Assembly (NCBI GenBank): GCA_013400155.1
Contig: VXBM01000058.1
Coordinates: 638,398-702,397 of the forward strand
Direction: 5' to 3'
Length of the DNA: 64,000 nucleotides
Source: Helopsaltes ochotensis
Lineage: Eukaryota > Chordata > Aves > Passeriformes > Locustellidae
The notes under the pieces: model-generated
Database searches by the model: none
What the model saw: only the letters and a program-made list of their open reading frames with translations
Told to the model about the DNA's origin: nothing
Part shown: piece by piece, positions 1-11,500 of the stretch
Layout of the letters: every line of letters starts with the position of its first letter
Position numbering within the stretch: the stretch's first letter is position 1
Made by a program: the position numbers and the translations under genes

Positions 1-1686
1 CATTTACATGAGGCTGGGTTAAAACTCATCTTTGTGAAAGACTTCATTATTTTAAAAAACCCTCACAGCCAAGCATCATTCTTGAAACCAGCCACCTAAT
101 GGGCTTTTTGATTTTTAATTATTATTTTTGACTCTGTCATTTGCTGTACATACATAAGGAGAAGGTGATCTCTTTTGCTAAGCTTCTTTGCTGCAGTAGT
201 GGAAATCAGCTTGTATAATAATTGCCTTTTTCTTGGCTACTTGCTGTGTTTTCACATAAGAAAGCCATTGTAAAAAACTTCTTTTAAAACCACATTACAA
301 TCGTTTTAATATTACTGCCAAATTAATTATGACAGTATTGGTAGTCTCTTGATCTTTACAAAAACTTTCTCTTCAGCCTTCTGAGGAAGGTAGAGAGCAG
401 AGGGTGGAGCCAATTCAATAGCTGAAGATTTTCAAATAAAGATCATCTGAAGATCCAAACCCCATGGCAGATAATGGCTTCAGCCATGGGACCACCACTG
501 TCTCAGCTGTTTTCTCCTGCTCTGGAGGCATCCTGTGCAAAACTTCTCCTGCTCTGGCTTTGCTCATGGCTTGGAATACCATTTAATCTCTAACAGTGCT
601 TGTGCCTTCACTGGAACTGAGTTTGTCTCAGGTATCTTTAAATGGGAGTGAAAATTGTATCGGTGGAACCCATCAATGCAATGGAACAGTTTTAGTGAGC
701 AGGCAGACACTGGACATTTAGTATTTTTCCAAATCTACTTAATAACAATCCCTTGTATAACATAGTCTACTCCTGCTATTTATTAAAATCTGTGATTTGG
801 GGGGAAGAAAAAAAAAGCAATATGTTTGAGCCTCAAAGGGTTTCAGCAGGGTTCCGTTTGTTTAAGTTGTCAAATGTTTATTAATTTCTTTCAGAAGAAA
901 ATCCTTATGCTTTGTTGCAGAAGGATGTTTTATTAAGTTCAGACAAACTGAACTGACTTTCAGCAAATAGCATTTGGCTCACGAACCAGGAGGAAATAGC
1001 TTGGTATGGTGTCATCATATTACAAAAGTGATATTGTGGCTAGAGGTCAGAAATTCTGGTGTTTGTTCATTTGTATTGAATATATTGAATTTATGATGCA
1101 TTATCTGAGTTCCTGTCAGTGCTTTTCTCAATCAGAATTTCACCCTAGTCCAGAAGGAAATGGAATCAATGTGTGGTCTGTGCTCCTAGAAACAAAGGGC
1201 TTCTGAAACTGTTGGTATCACCGTGGGTGGGTCCAGGACACCGGAGCTGCTCTGAGTGTGCTGAACACGTGGCCTGCCTGCCCTGGGACTCGGAGTCTCA
1301 TAAAGGCAGGCAGCTGCTGCTCACCCCAAACAGGTGAGAGACACGACCTGTAGGGACTACTGACGTGTTCATCACTTTGGGATAGCCTCTTGCACAGCCA
1401 CCCGTAAAAGGCTGTTTCTCCCTATGCTTAGAATTTGGCTATAAGACCCCCAGACCTGCTGCCAGCTACAATGGTTAATGTGCTAGTTAACTTTTCCTCA
1501 TCTTGGGCTGCTGAATTTCTTGGTGCCTTCACTGCATCTCCCACTGAGGCCATTTTGCTGCTGCTTACCTTAGACCCTGGGTAGCTGCATGTGCAATAAT
1601 CGATGGCTTCTCTGCCAATCGCTCCTTTCCAGGCCAAGGGGAGCATGGCTTGCACTTGCTTCCTGTAAAATAATGTCACTTGCTCG
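1..1686. other. unannotated AT-rich DNA
   Basis: No recognisable gene or repeat. The longest open frame is 66 codons (1006-1206, plus) and encodes nothing familiar. Most of the stretch is AT-rich with stops in all frames. From about 1240 to 1345 the base composition turns GC-rich. That patch contains a CATAAAGG box and, at 1331-1339, a CAG|GTGAGA splice-donor match; see the findings. Confidence 0.5.
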
Positions 1687-1829
1687 TCCCAGGAAGTGCT
1701 CAAGGCCAGCCTGGATGGGGCTCTAAGCTGTCTGGTCTCGTGAAAGGTGTCTCTGCCCATGGCAGGGGGTTTTAAACTGGATGATCTCTAAGGTCCCTTC
1801 CAACCCAGGCCATTCTGTGATTCAATGAA
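1687..1829 (+). mobile_element. CR1 LINE, 5'-truncated 3' end
   Basis: This is the 3' terminal part of a chicken-repeat-1 non-LTR retrotransposon in sense orientation. Recognisable blocks in order are 'ggaagtgctcaaggccagcc', 'tggatggggctct', 'tgcccatggcaggggg', 'ggatgatctctaaggtccc' and 'ccattctgtgattc'. This is the standard order of the CR1 3' end, which finishes in short ATTCTATGA-type repeats and has no poly-A tail. The copy is severely 5'-truncated, as most CR1 copies are, and contains no reverse-transcriptase coding sequence. It is close to the remembered consensus, so it is probably not among the oldest copies. The left boundary is approximate. Confidence 0.9.
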
Positions 1830-4800
1830 ATTCAAATCAACTGCTCATTTTCATAAGCCACCTAAAATTGTTTCTCCTCCTGTGGTGGAAAGGTCCCTGT
1901 GTCATGCCTCCCTGTTGATTTGCTGGCAGGGTGAGAACATCTGCTCCTGCTTTCCCTTCCTAAACACCAGTGTATGCTGCGACAGACTCAGCTGGTGGTG
2001 TTTCCATACATTTATGGTTATCCCTTTATTAATGATGGAACAATCTCATGGGCAAAGATGAAGTGAGGCAAGGGAGGAGATAACAGCATAATTTCGGTTG
2101 GTTATATTCTATTGTCTTGTATAAATATTAATTATTTCACCAAGAATTTCCACTGATTTACCCACAGTTATCCACAGTTTATTAGATTTAATATTTTTTA
2201 AACAATATTAGCAAAAGCACAACTGAGGGAATCTCTGTGACAACCAACCAACAGAAAATTAATTAGGATTCTGAATCTCAACTGCTGGAATCTTAGGGCT
2301 CTTTGCATCTCTAGATTAAGTTGCATTAAACTCTTTATTGAAGAGAGCAGGAATCTTGGCACTGGAATCAAGCCCACATCTGCACCTGGGTTTTCCTATT
2401 AAAAGTGGATAGAGTGAAAAGAATGTTAAATCTTTTTATCCAAGATTCAAGACATGCTAGACAGGATGCAGAAAAGATGTTTTCTTTTTTAGGGTTTATA
2501 ATTTTGAGTGTTTACCTACCATGGATTTACAGTGGGGTTTTTTCCTGTTTGTTTTGGAGCATTTTGTGTGGTTTTTGATGCTTAGAACACATCCTTTATT
2601 ACCAATTGCCTGTCTGGGATCCCAGGATGAATGTTTGTCTTGTATTTTTAATGAGGCTGAAGTTAACATGGGCATGTTTGTTTAGCAACAACATACCCAA
2701 CTCTTTGCATGTCAAGGCGCCTTTGTTTGTGTCCCATCATCATCAGCTCTTTCAGCAGGATCAGGGAATAAAGCTGGTAGTTAACTTCTGATGTGGATGG
2801 AAAATGAAGCATTGAACCTGAATCTCCTCTCATTCATGTTGCTATAAAATGTGAGTAACTCTAAGTCAGCTGAATTATATCAGAAAGAGGGAATTTGGCC
2901 AAGGTAATTCACAGTTGTGCACAAAGATATTTGAGCCTGGTCTAAGGATAAGGTCTTGATTTTTGAACATTTAGCAGTAAGTCTTCAAGGAGCTACAATG
3001 ACAGAGTAATTAAAAAAAAAAAAAAGAAAAAAAGAAAATAAAAAAGAAAGTGTTCTCAAGATTCCAGAAGGTATTGGAGGGGACATCATCCTTTCTCTCT
3101 ATTCAATAGTGAATTTCTTCCTAGGAAATTCAGTTTCTGAAAATAAATGAAATGTTGTATCAAACCAATTGGCAGCACTGCACGAGAGCAGTGGTTTCTG
3201 TCCCTGTGTGCTTGTGTGACAGGCAGACCTCGTGGCTGTTGGCTTCAGAATCAGGATGGAGAGTTCAGAGGTGGGGTGGCAATGTTGAGCTCTTTCACAG
3301 ATTTCTCCCCTGTAAGCCTCAGTAACTCACTGTGCTTTGATTTTCCACGTAGGAAAATAGAGTTTGCCATCCCCTTCTCCTTGTCATGGTTCCTCGGGGG
3401 CTGGTCAAGGGCAGTGATGAAGACACTGCTACCTAATCTGGCAGCATCCAGGGTAGGAGCACCTACCCCTTGGCTTGTATTATGTCTGGTGCACTGGCTC
3501 TTGATCTCACCTGGGGCTCTGGAGCACTGCCTTGAACCTGATCAATTTTATGTGTTGTACATAACTCAGCAGAGCCTGAACACCCTCCAGCCATGGCCAG
3601 CAGCACTGGGGAGCCCCCTTGTGTGTTCCAGTGCATGTTTCTGGATGCTGTGTGCTTCTGAAAAATGTTGTTTCTGTGACAGAAAGATCCTCAGCTTTTC
3701 TCTTAAAATATCACTGTTAAACCTGTATTTCTGAGACATGCCTGAGTAGTGGTTATGTGGTGGTTGCTAGTATTTGGATATCACAGTGTTTGTCTGGGAT
3801 CTATCTTCAGTCCTCCACAAAAGAAGCTGGATGAATGTCCTGCTTTCTCACTGCACAGCTATGTATCCCTCCATAGAACAGAAAGGGGAAGGAGCCCTGG
3901 CAGCTCCCTATCTGCTGATGCTTTGCAGCTGCTGAAGACTGCTCTTCCTCAAGTGTTGCCACAGAATCAGGACAGTCTGGAGATCTGGGGTGTGAGAACA
4001 GAGAGTTAAAACTCCTGCACTCCCATGGTGTTCAATAATGTCTCTTTTCTCTCTATATTTATGCCTTTTAAGCGTAGCCCAAGGATTTGTGTTGCTGTGC
4101 AGGGCAGTGTCAAGAAGCTGCATGGTACTGAGGGCACTGAGCGGCCTGCACAGCAGAGAGCTGGGCCAGGGCCTCCAGCTGACTGCTGCAAAGTAATAAG
4201 GGGAAAAATAGATGAGTTTGCTGGACTTGAGGAAGTTTTTAACCTCTTTTATCGATAAAGGTTATACAGAGGCTTTCAAAACTTGTAAAATCATTTCAGC
4301 TCAAGCAGGGACAGATATGAGATGAAAGCCTTCAATGTGTTTCTAGCCAAGGAACCTCTGGGAGCTGGAGGAGGGAACTCTGGGGTGCCAGTCCCTTGCC
4401 TGGCAGCAGCCCCTGCAGAGCCACCATGCTATGTGCCAGTGTTAACAGTGTCCTCTGCAGGACTCTAGATGATTTTAGAAATAGTTTTACTTTCAGAAAA
4501 CATCAGTGGTTTTGCATCTCATTGGTGAGCTTTGCCTTCTCTTGGAGCAGGGCTTTTGTTCACAGTGCAATGAAAAGACACAGGCAAAGATGAATGTTCT
4601 CCGTTTCTTCTGCCCTCCATGTTTTATTTCCTGCTGCTAGTCATTCTGCTCCTCTACAGAGGAGGGTGCTGACTCGTTCCTCTCCTGTCTGGGGAGATGC
4701 ACACTCAGCACCACGATCCTGACCCCGTCCCGCAGCAGAGACAGGAATGGGGTGTTGGTCTCTGGATTGTGCTCCCACCAGGCCTTGTCAGCAAAGCATG

Positions 4801-4830
4801 CAGAAGGCCATGCAATTGCAGATCACCTTG
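1830..4830. other. unannotated DNA with long but unrecognised open frames
   Basis: There is no recognisable gene. The plus-strand frame 3147-3734 stays open for 195 codons. Its translation shows no domain, signal peptide or repeat that I know, and composition and length fit chance. 3012-3050 is an A-rich simple tract. 3147-4830 is less AT-rich than its surroundings, which explains the longer open frames there. An old undetected repeat cannot be excluded. Confidence 0.5.
3012..3050. repeat. A-rich low-complexity tract
   Basis: About 39 bases consist almost only of A with scattered single G and T bases. No retrotransposon body is recognisable on its left, so I treat it as simple low-complexity DNA and not as a tail. 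Confidence 0.85.
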
Positions 4831-4856
4831 GGATAGGACAAAGGGGAATGGCTTTC
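4831..4856 (+). mobile_element. CR1 LINE, left fragment of an interrupted copy
   Basis: 'ggataggacaaaggggaatg' followed by 'gctttc' matches the internal CR1 block that normally runs 'gataggacaagggg-aatggctttaaactg'. The match stops at 4856, exactly where the LTR begins. The expected continuation ('cttttaactgaa', 'gtaggtttagattagata') resumes at 5332. The two pieces are therefore one CR1 copy split by a later insertion. Upstream of 4831 I cannot follow the CR1 with confidence, so the true left end is unknown. Confidence 0.7.
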
Positions 4857-5331
4857 TGTAGGAGAAGGGAATACAGGTGACCTTGTCCCTGGTAGGTAAC
4901 ATCTGTGTTGTTTACCCGATAGAGCCTCACCCCTGATGAGTCACAGCCATAACCCATAAAGAGAAGTGTGAAAAAAGGGAGTGGGTTAGCTGGTGAGGGA
5001 GGATCATGAAGAAGAATTAGGATCCTGGGGAGAGAGAATCCCTGCTGTGAGGTCAGTCTGGGTCTGCAGTTAGAGCCTGTTGTTGGAACCTGCAGTCACA
5101 GTCTAGCTGGGTAAAAGCTTGCGGTCAGAGTTCAGCAGGAAATAACCAGCAGTCAGAGGCTGCAAGAGAAACTTACAGCAGGAGCTTACTGCAGCCAGAG
5201 TCAGTGAATGGTTGGAGTCAGGATGGCTGAGCTGTAAAGAGGAATAAACCAGGACCCTTTTCATGCTGTGATAAACAAGAAGTCTGTGTCTTGGCTCACT
5301 TCTACCCTCTAACAACAGGGCTGCTGCAACA
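4857..5331 (+). mobile_element. solo LTR of an endogenous retrovirus, inserted in CR1
   Basis: A 475-bp segment begins TGTAGGAG and ends TGCAACA, the TG..CA termini of a retroviral LTR. It is flanked by GCTTTC (4851-4856) and GCTTTT (5332-5337), a 6-bp target duplication with one mismatch. An AATAAA signal at 5243-5248 lies about 83 bp before the right end, as expected for R-U5 in plus orientation. The host CR1 is continuous once this segment is removed, which fixes both boundaries independently. The U3-like part holds several scattered copies of a gCAGTCAGAG-type motif (near 5076, 5092, 5121, 5149 and 5191). No gag, pol, env or primer-binding site is present, so this is a solo LTR left by LTR-LTR recombination. 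The 6-bp duplication suggests the ERVK-like (class II) group, which is inference. It encodes no protein. Confidence 0.72.
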
Positions 5332-5556
5332 GCTTTTAACTGAACCAGAGTAGGTTTAGATTAGATATTAGGAAATAATTCTTCACTGTGACAGTGGTGA
5401 AACAGATTGCTCAGAGAAGCTGTGGCTGCCCTATCCCTGAGAATGTTCAAGGCCGGGCTGGAGGGGCTCTGAGCAAACTGATGTAGTAGAAGGATGACAT
5501 GGAACTAGTGGATCTGCAAGGTCCCTTTTAACCCAAACCATTCTGTGATCACATAT
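5332..5556 (+). mobile_element. CR1 LINE, right fragment through the 3' end
   Basis: This continues the CR1 interrupted at 4856. It runs through 'gtaggtttagattagata', 'ggaaataattcttcactgtg', 'gaaacagattgctcagagaa', 'gagaatgttcaaggccgggc', 'tggaggggctctgagcaa' and ends 'aaccattctgtgatcaca'. The order and spacing are those of the CR1 3' third. Several substitutions, and the loss of the terminal ATTCTATGA repeats, make it look more diverged than the copy at 1687. It is non-coding. Confidence 0.9.
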
Positions 5557-8500
5557 TTGCACTTCCTAACAGGTAGGGGAAGTAACAAAAACACTTGAAT
5601 TTGGGGCCACTTTGCCTCTCCCTGAAAATACTTCTCAGAGGTGTGAATAACTCTGTAAACACACAGCAGTGGAAAGCCTGCATTAAGATTTAAACCACTC
5701 AGATCTCAACATCACAGTGAATTAAAGCCAAAATAACTGTGCTGTTCATTTAATCAAACAAGGTCTATTTCAAGGAAAGCTTTGATTTTTTTTTTCTCTA
5801 TGGCTTTTTCTGCTTTTTCTTTAAATACGCTCTGGCAATATTCTGCCTCGGGCTGCTACGGTCTGATGGTCTCTTTGGAAAGACTTTTGATGGTTTTGGA
5901 AGAATTTGTATATTTCTACTTCTAATTCTACAACTCAATAAATATTTTAATTTCTGATTCAATTAGGTCTGGCTCTAACACAACCTGAATGTCTCTAGGC
6001 CTCAGGAATGACATTTAATTTTGAAAGCATTTTTTCAGGCTTGGCAAGGTAAGAAAAATTAAGTTCTCTTTAAACATAGGAAGGCAACATGTTGTTTGGT
6101 TTGTAGTTTAATGTTATTGTTTCCAAACAGCTTCTCAAGGAGTGGCTTTGCTCTTGTACAACAAAAGCATTCCTGCTTCTATTTGCAGGAAAGCTTTGCA
6201 GGAATAAAGGAAGAAATGCTATTTGGAGGGAACAGGAAGTCCCCAAACCCTATACAGAATATATGTGCATAATTTACTGAAATAATGTGAGTTATTGCCA
6301 TATTGCCAAAGGTGGTCACTTTTCACACTCTCAGCAGTCCCTCAAGGCATAGAAAGAACAGAAAGGTTCAATAAAAACCAATTGGGAAAAAAAAGAAAAA
6401 TTAAGAAAGACTGAAAGCTGAAGAAAAATTATATAAGACAGAAATCAAACACCACTTTCATTATCTTGGAATGCCCTTTTAACCCCTGTGCCTGGTTTGT
6501 TTGGTAGCTGCCTCAGAGTTACCTGCATTCATCATCAGTGGCATTTGGCTGGTCATGGGTATTCTGGTTTTTCCTCCATAACTGTACATAAAATAGACAC
6601 TTTGCTTTGTCTCTTTCTGCTCATTACCTGATTTGATGGGGTCATTTATGAATATTTCTCTCATTTGTTCTTTTCTTTGGAGTTAAAATATAATGCTTGT
6701 CAATGTGACAGCTAGAACAGCAAGCACACAATTATGCAATTTTATGCCTTTAAGTGACACTCTTCTGAGGAATGTGGCTACATAGCACAGCCAGTGTTAC
6801 AGTCTGTGATAATTTATTGTTTAAATGATCTGTAGAATGAATGATCTTCTGAAGCCCAGCTCAGGAAGGTTCCTTCCCAGCCTGAGAACTCATCCTTCTC
6901 CTTGCTGGTGCTGCACCCCTCTGGGTTAATATAAATAATTTTCTCATGCTACAAACAAGGTGGTGTCAGCTCCCTGATGGGATGTGGTGCACATTCCTAA
7001 GTGTGTACCCAAAAATTAGTTGATGGAGAGTTTTACTCTGGAAGAGTACAGGAAAGGCTCTTGAAATATTTTTAGATGCTTAAACAGGGAGATTCCTTGA
7101 GGGATTTTTGAGCCCTTCCTGGGATCTGTGATAACATGGTCCAACACCTTCAGGAGTCTGGTTGTGTTGTTGTTTTCCCTGAGTCTCAGAGAGCCCCTTG
7201 GAGGTAGCACAGTAGTAATTCATCACACTGGGAGTTTTCTGCTACCTTCCAGACAAGCAAGTCAGCTTTGATCAGAAGTCACTCTCTGCTGGGTTGGAGG
7301 AGCCTGAGGTTGTTACACAGGGAAAAGTTTGTGTCATTGGTCAGTATTTTGCTGACAACATGAACCCATAAACATGATTTCATGGACTTTATTTCACAAA
7401 GTAGCCAATGCAAATAGTATATAAAAAAGTGATACTGCCAAACTTGCAGATGGGAGCCTGTGGGAGTCCATGGGGCCCACATGGCCACAAATCCTGGTCA
7501 AAAACTCTGCCAGGGAGAAGGAAGCCTGCTGCAGACATGAATGACTCTTTTCCCATGCTTAGCCCTGTTTTCTGGACACCACTGGTGCCAAAGAGGGCTT
7601 TGAGAGTCACCTGGGGTGCTTTGCTAAATTGTGCTGAAGGCCACCACAAGAAGCTGCAGCGGCATCTGATCTTACCTGGTGGCACAAATCGCAGCCAGAG
7701 TTAGGTCCTGTTTGCCAGTGCCCTTCCATCTGTTTCCCCATTCACCACCACCACGATTTGTGCTGACAAGTCTTCCTCGTGGTGCTTCAGCACTTGACAG
7801 TGAAGTGGCATTTCATTAACTCCACTCCTTTTCATAACACCCTCCTCAGTGACACTGACAAGCTGTAGAGCTACTGCAGAACTATTTTAACTATACTTTA
7901 GGCAATTTATTCTGCTAATCATCTTTAGGTACTTTCTATTATTTAAATGTGCATGGTTTAATGGATGACAGCAGGCAATAAATTTTGTCTTGCTGCTGGT
8001 ACCAAAACAGCCAAGAATTCACTCTATCCTTCAGCTGCCACCGCGGTGCTGAAATGCACACAGAGAAATCAGATCACTGCAACTCATCCTGTTGCCATAA
8101 AACATAGCCTTTTCAATCCATTTCTCAGCAAATCACTATTAATTACCTGAAACAGGCAATATTTGTGAACATTGCATAGAAGATGCAGTAAGATGTATCA
8201 AATTATGGACTTTTTTTTTTTTGAGGCTCTTATTGTAAATACTGCCAACTTAATTAGAGCAAATGGGTTTACTTAGTTGCATAATCCCAATGCCAACAGT
8301 CTTTGCTCTCCCAGAAAGCATCCTTCTCTAAGTGAGCAGGATTAGTGCAGGGTGTTATTTTTTCAGTAGTATCAGTGTGGTACCTTCAAATTTGATGGAC
8401 CATGAAAAAAGACAGTGAGCCTTTGTGTAACAACAGGTCAGTGACACAAGCTGGGGAATGTTAGTAATAGGCAGGGATTTAAGCATTCCCAGCTAGTGAG

Positions 8501-11500
8501 CAGGGTGAGTGCTGTGAGACAAAAATCTGTCCAGCTGTGTGTGTGACCACATGTTTCTGGAGTTCAACTCTATGTAAAAATTATATTTCTAGTGCCTAAA
8601 ATTCCTATTCAAATGGAGTAACTTTGGAAAAACTTTTCTTTTTTGACCAAAGTTAAGAACAAAGACATGCAAATATGCAACTCTGATGATGCACATGGAT
8701 CCCTAGGTAGAACATCTTTAGTCTGCTAACAGAAAAAAATAGCTTTTAATTGGAGTAAAACCTTCAAAAGGAATATTTCTACACAAATGGCGGTGGGGGG
8801 CTGTGGTGAGAAGAAGCTGTTTTATCCCGTTTACAACTCTTTTCTAAGAATGTATTGTGATAAAGACAGGAAACTGGCACTGGCATGATGAGTAAGATTA
8901 TTTGTTCCTTGCTGATGGCCATTAACATTGTCAGCAATTTGCATACAGAAAAAAACTCAGCTGTCTCCCCTGCTGAGATTACAACCTGAAGCCATCATTG
9001 ACAGCCCACCTCAGACACCTCACAGTAAATTCAAAACCACAGTAGATAAACTTCCAAAGAATTAAGGGCTTTTAGGATTTTATCTGCAGCACGTGTTAGC
9101 CTTTTTAACGCGACCAGGTGCCTTTCAGTTTAAACAAAGGGACTTGAATTCAGACTATTAGAGGCAATACCTCAGACACAGCCTCCAAGTGAACTTGTGT
9201 TCCCTCCTGCAGACAGCTCAAACCAGCTAAAGGAATAAGACAACTCAAACCCCCAACCCCCCCCCCAGAAATTACCGACAGCAGAAAAAATCTGACAAGG
9301 CTGCAGTCTCAGCTTGGGAATTCAAATCAGGTCTTGTTTTCCCTTAATTAGTTGAACATACATGTCTGGAAATTACCTAGACTGGGATGAAAAATGCTGG
9401 GGGATGGGAGGCAAACATATTTACCTTCTCCCTCCTGAGTTAGTGACCCCATGAAGGCTTTCACTGGGAAGGAGATGAGCATATTGGCTGCGTGAGCAGC
9501 TGTGTCTGTGAATCCTGGCTGTGGCTGGGGACACACAGCACCCACTCACCCTCCTGACAGGGGCTGGAGGAACAAGGTGCAGCCATGGATGGACACACAC
9601 CATGGATGGACCCTTGCACCCCCCCTTGTCCAAAACTTCATTGTGATCATTACTGGCCCTGCTCCTCACTCCCACCACTCCAGTTCTGCATGACAGATAT
9701 GGACCATTATGCCCCAGGTAAGGACTTCAGTCCTCTGTCCCTGCTGTCAACAGTGCACAGTGTCAATGGTTGTTCTTGTTGCTTTGCTACCCTCACTTAT
9801 CTTATGGCACTTTTACCACCTATTGTCCTGTTTATTTCCTACATCTTCTTCAATTCCATTTCAATTTTTAATCCCTGTCAAGGAATGGCCTACTTAGCCT
9901 ATGGGTCACCTACTCTGTGTAGAATTTCCTTTGTACTATCATGACATCCACATATAAAGCCAACCTCACCTTTAAGTGCCTGTCTGTAAGTTTGAAACAC
10001 TTTTTTTGTTTAGGGGGGGGAGGAGAATATTATTTTGCTTTGTAGTATATATCACTGTTTAAAATTTTCCTTTTATTAACAGGCCTTCATAAAGACAGGA
10101 AAATGTCTTTGATACTCATCCATCCACTTTTCTAACACAGTGTTGGAGCTGCCTTTTAATATTATTTCAAAATAGGCATGAGCTCAGGAAAACTAATATT
10201 TTTTCATCTCAGATCATCTTTTATTGTGGAAACCAGCTGGCCTTTGCAGCATCATATCAGTTCTACCTTCATAAAACTCTGCAGCCTCTCTGGAGAGTCT
10301 TCAATGTGTAATCCATTTTTCATGGCCTAACACTGATAATCAAAACAAATTAGGCACACAGAAAACTTAAATTCTTATAGAAGATGTGACCTTATTTCTA
10401 AACCACCCCCCCCAATAGTCAGAATAACATCTTCAAACTTAGTAGAAGAAAAATAATGAAGTCTGGATTTTCCCAAGAATTGCATGTCCCAGATGAGCAG
10501 AATTTTCCTGTCTTTAATTTCAAGCACATAAATACTTTCTGAAATCTCTCCTGGCCCTTCTCCCTGCCCCAGCAATGTTCAGGCTTTTGTGTTTAGCACC
10601 TAAATCTGAAATGCCTGGTTTCTGAGTGCACCTGTGCTGGTACAATAGGCACTGACAGCACTCCAGGAAAAAAGTTGCCATTGAAATACTTGGGCTTGGC
10701 TTTTCAGAGATATCTTTAAAGGTGTTTCTTCCAGTGTTTATCCAAATGGAGACTGTGCTCTTGGCTGTTTCCTCCCACAAGAAGGAGGAATTTCTGCAGG
10801 CTGTAGCAGGCAGCTTTTTCTCCCCAGAGAGGGTCCTGTCTTCGAAGCATCTTGCCCATGCCAGTAGCTCGTGGAGGCCCTGGTGTCCCCTGGGCAGCCC
10901 CAGGCAGTTCTCAGGTGTCAGCATGTGCAGGGATTTCCTATGGCAAGTTCTTGGTGTGTGAAGGAGCCCCTGGTACTGCAAAGAGCTGTTTGCTCTTGTT
11001 CAGTAACGCCTGCTGGTGGAGAGGTCTTGTGGAGACCTTTAGAAACTGGAGAGGACACTGCCTTTGAGGCTGGCCCTGCCCCTCTGCCCTCAGCACTGGC
11101 TCTGTCTGGCCTGCTTGCAGGAAGACAACGTTAAATTCCTTCCATTTCTATGGGTTTGAAGGATTGGCCTTAGACAGAAGGGCTGGAGCACTTCATACTG
11201 CAAAATGGTGGTGGGCATTGTGTTGAGATGGATGTCTGGCAGCAGTGGGGCAAAGTGCAGGAAATGTCTGTGGCATGAGATCTCCCTTCCCCTTTACTTT
11301 GTGTTGCAAGATGGGACAAAATGGGAGTGGGTTTAAGGTAACAATTTCATGATTTCATTACTATAAGTTAATGAAGAAAAGACAATGAAAGTATACAACT
11401 TCTTTCTGCAGATCTTGCAGGCTCTCATTTGATAACTCGGTGTTTATTGCCCCAATATCTGTCAAGGTAAACAGAAAATGCATCACTATGCAACCACTGG

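Noticed and set aside
3147..3734. 195-codon open frame, plus strand, longest in the window
   Set aside because: The translation has no known domain, and a frame of this length is expected about once by chance in 64 kb at this composition. There are no convincing splice or promoter signals.
10520..10981. 153-codon minus-strand open frame with overlapping plus frames
   Set aside because: It lies in a GC-richer patch where frames lengthen by composition; no domain recognised.
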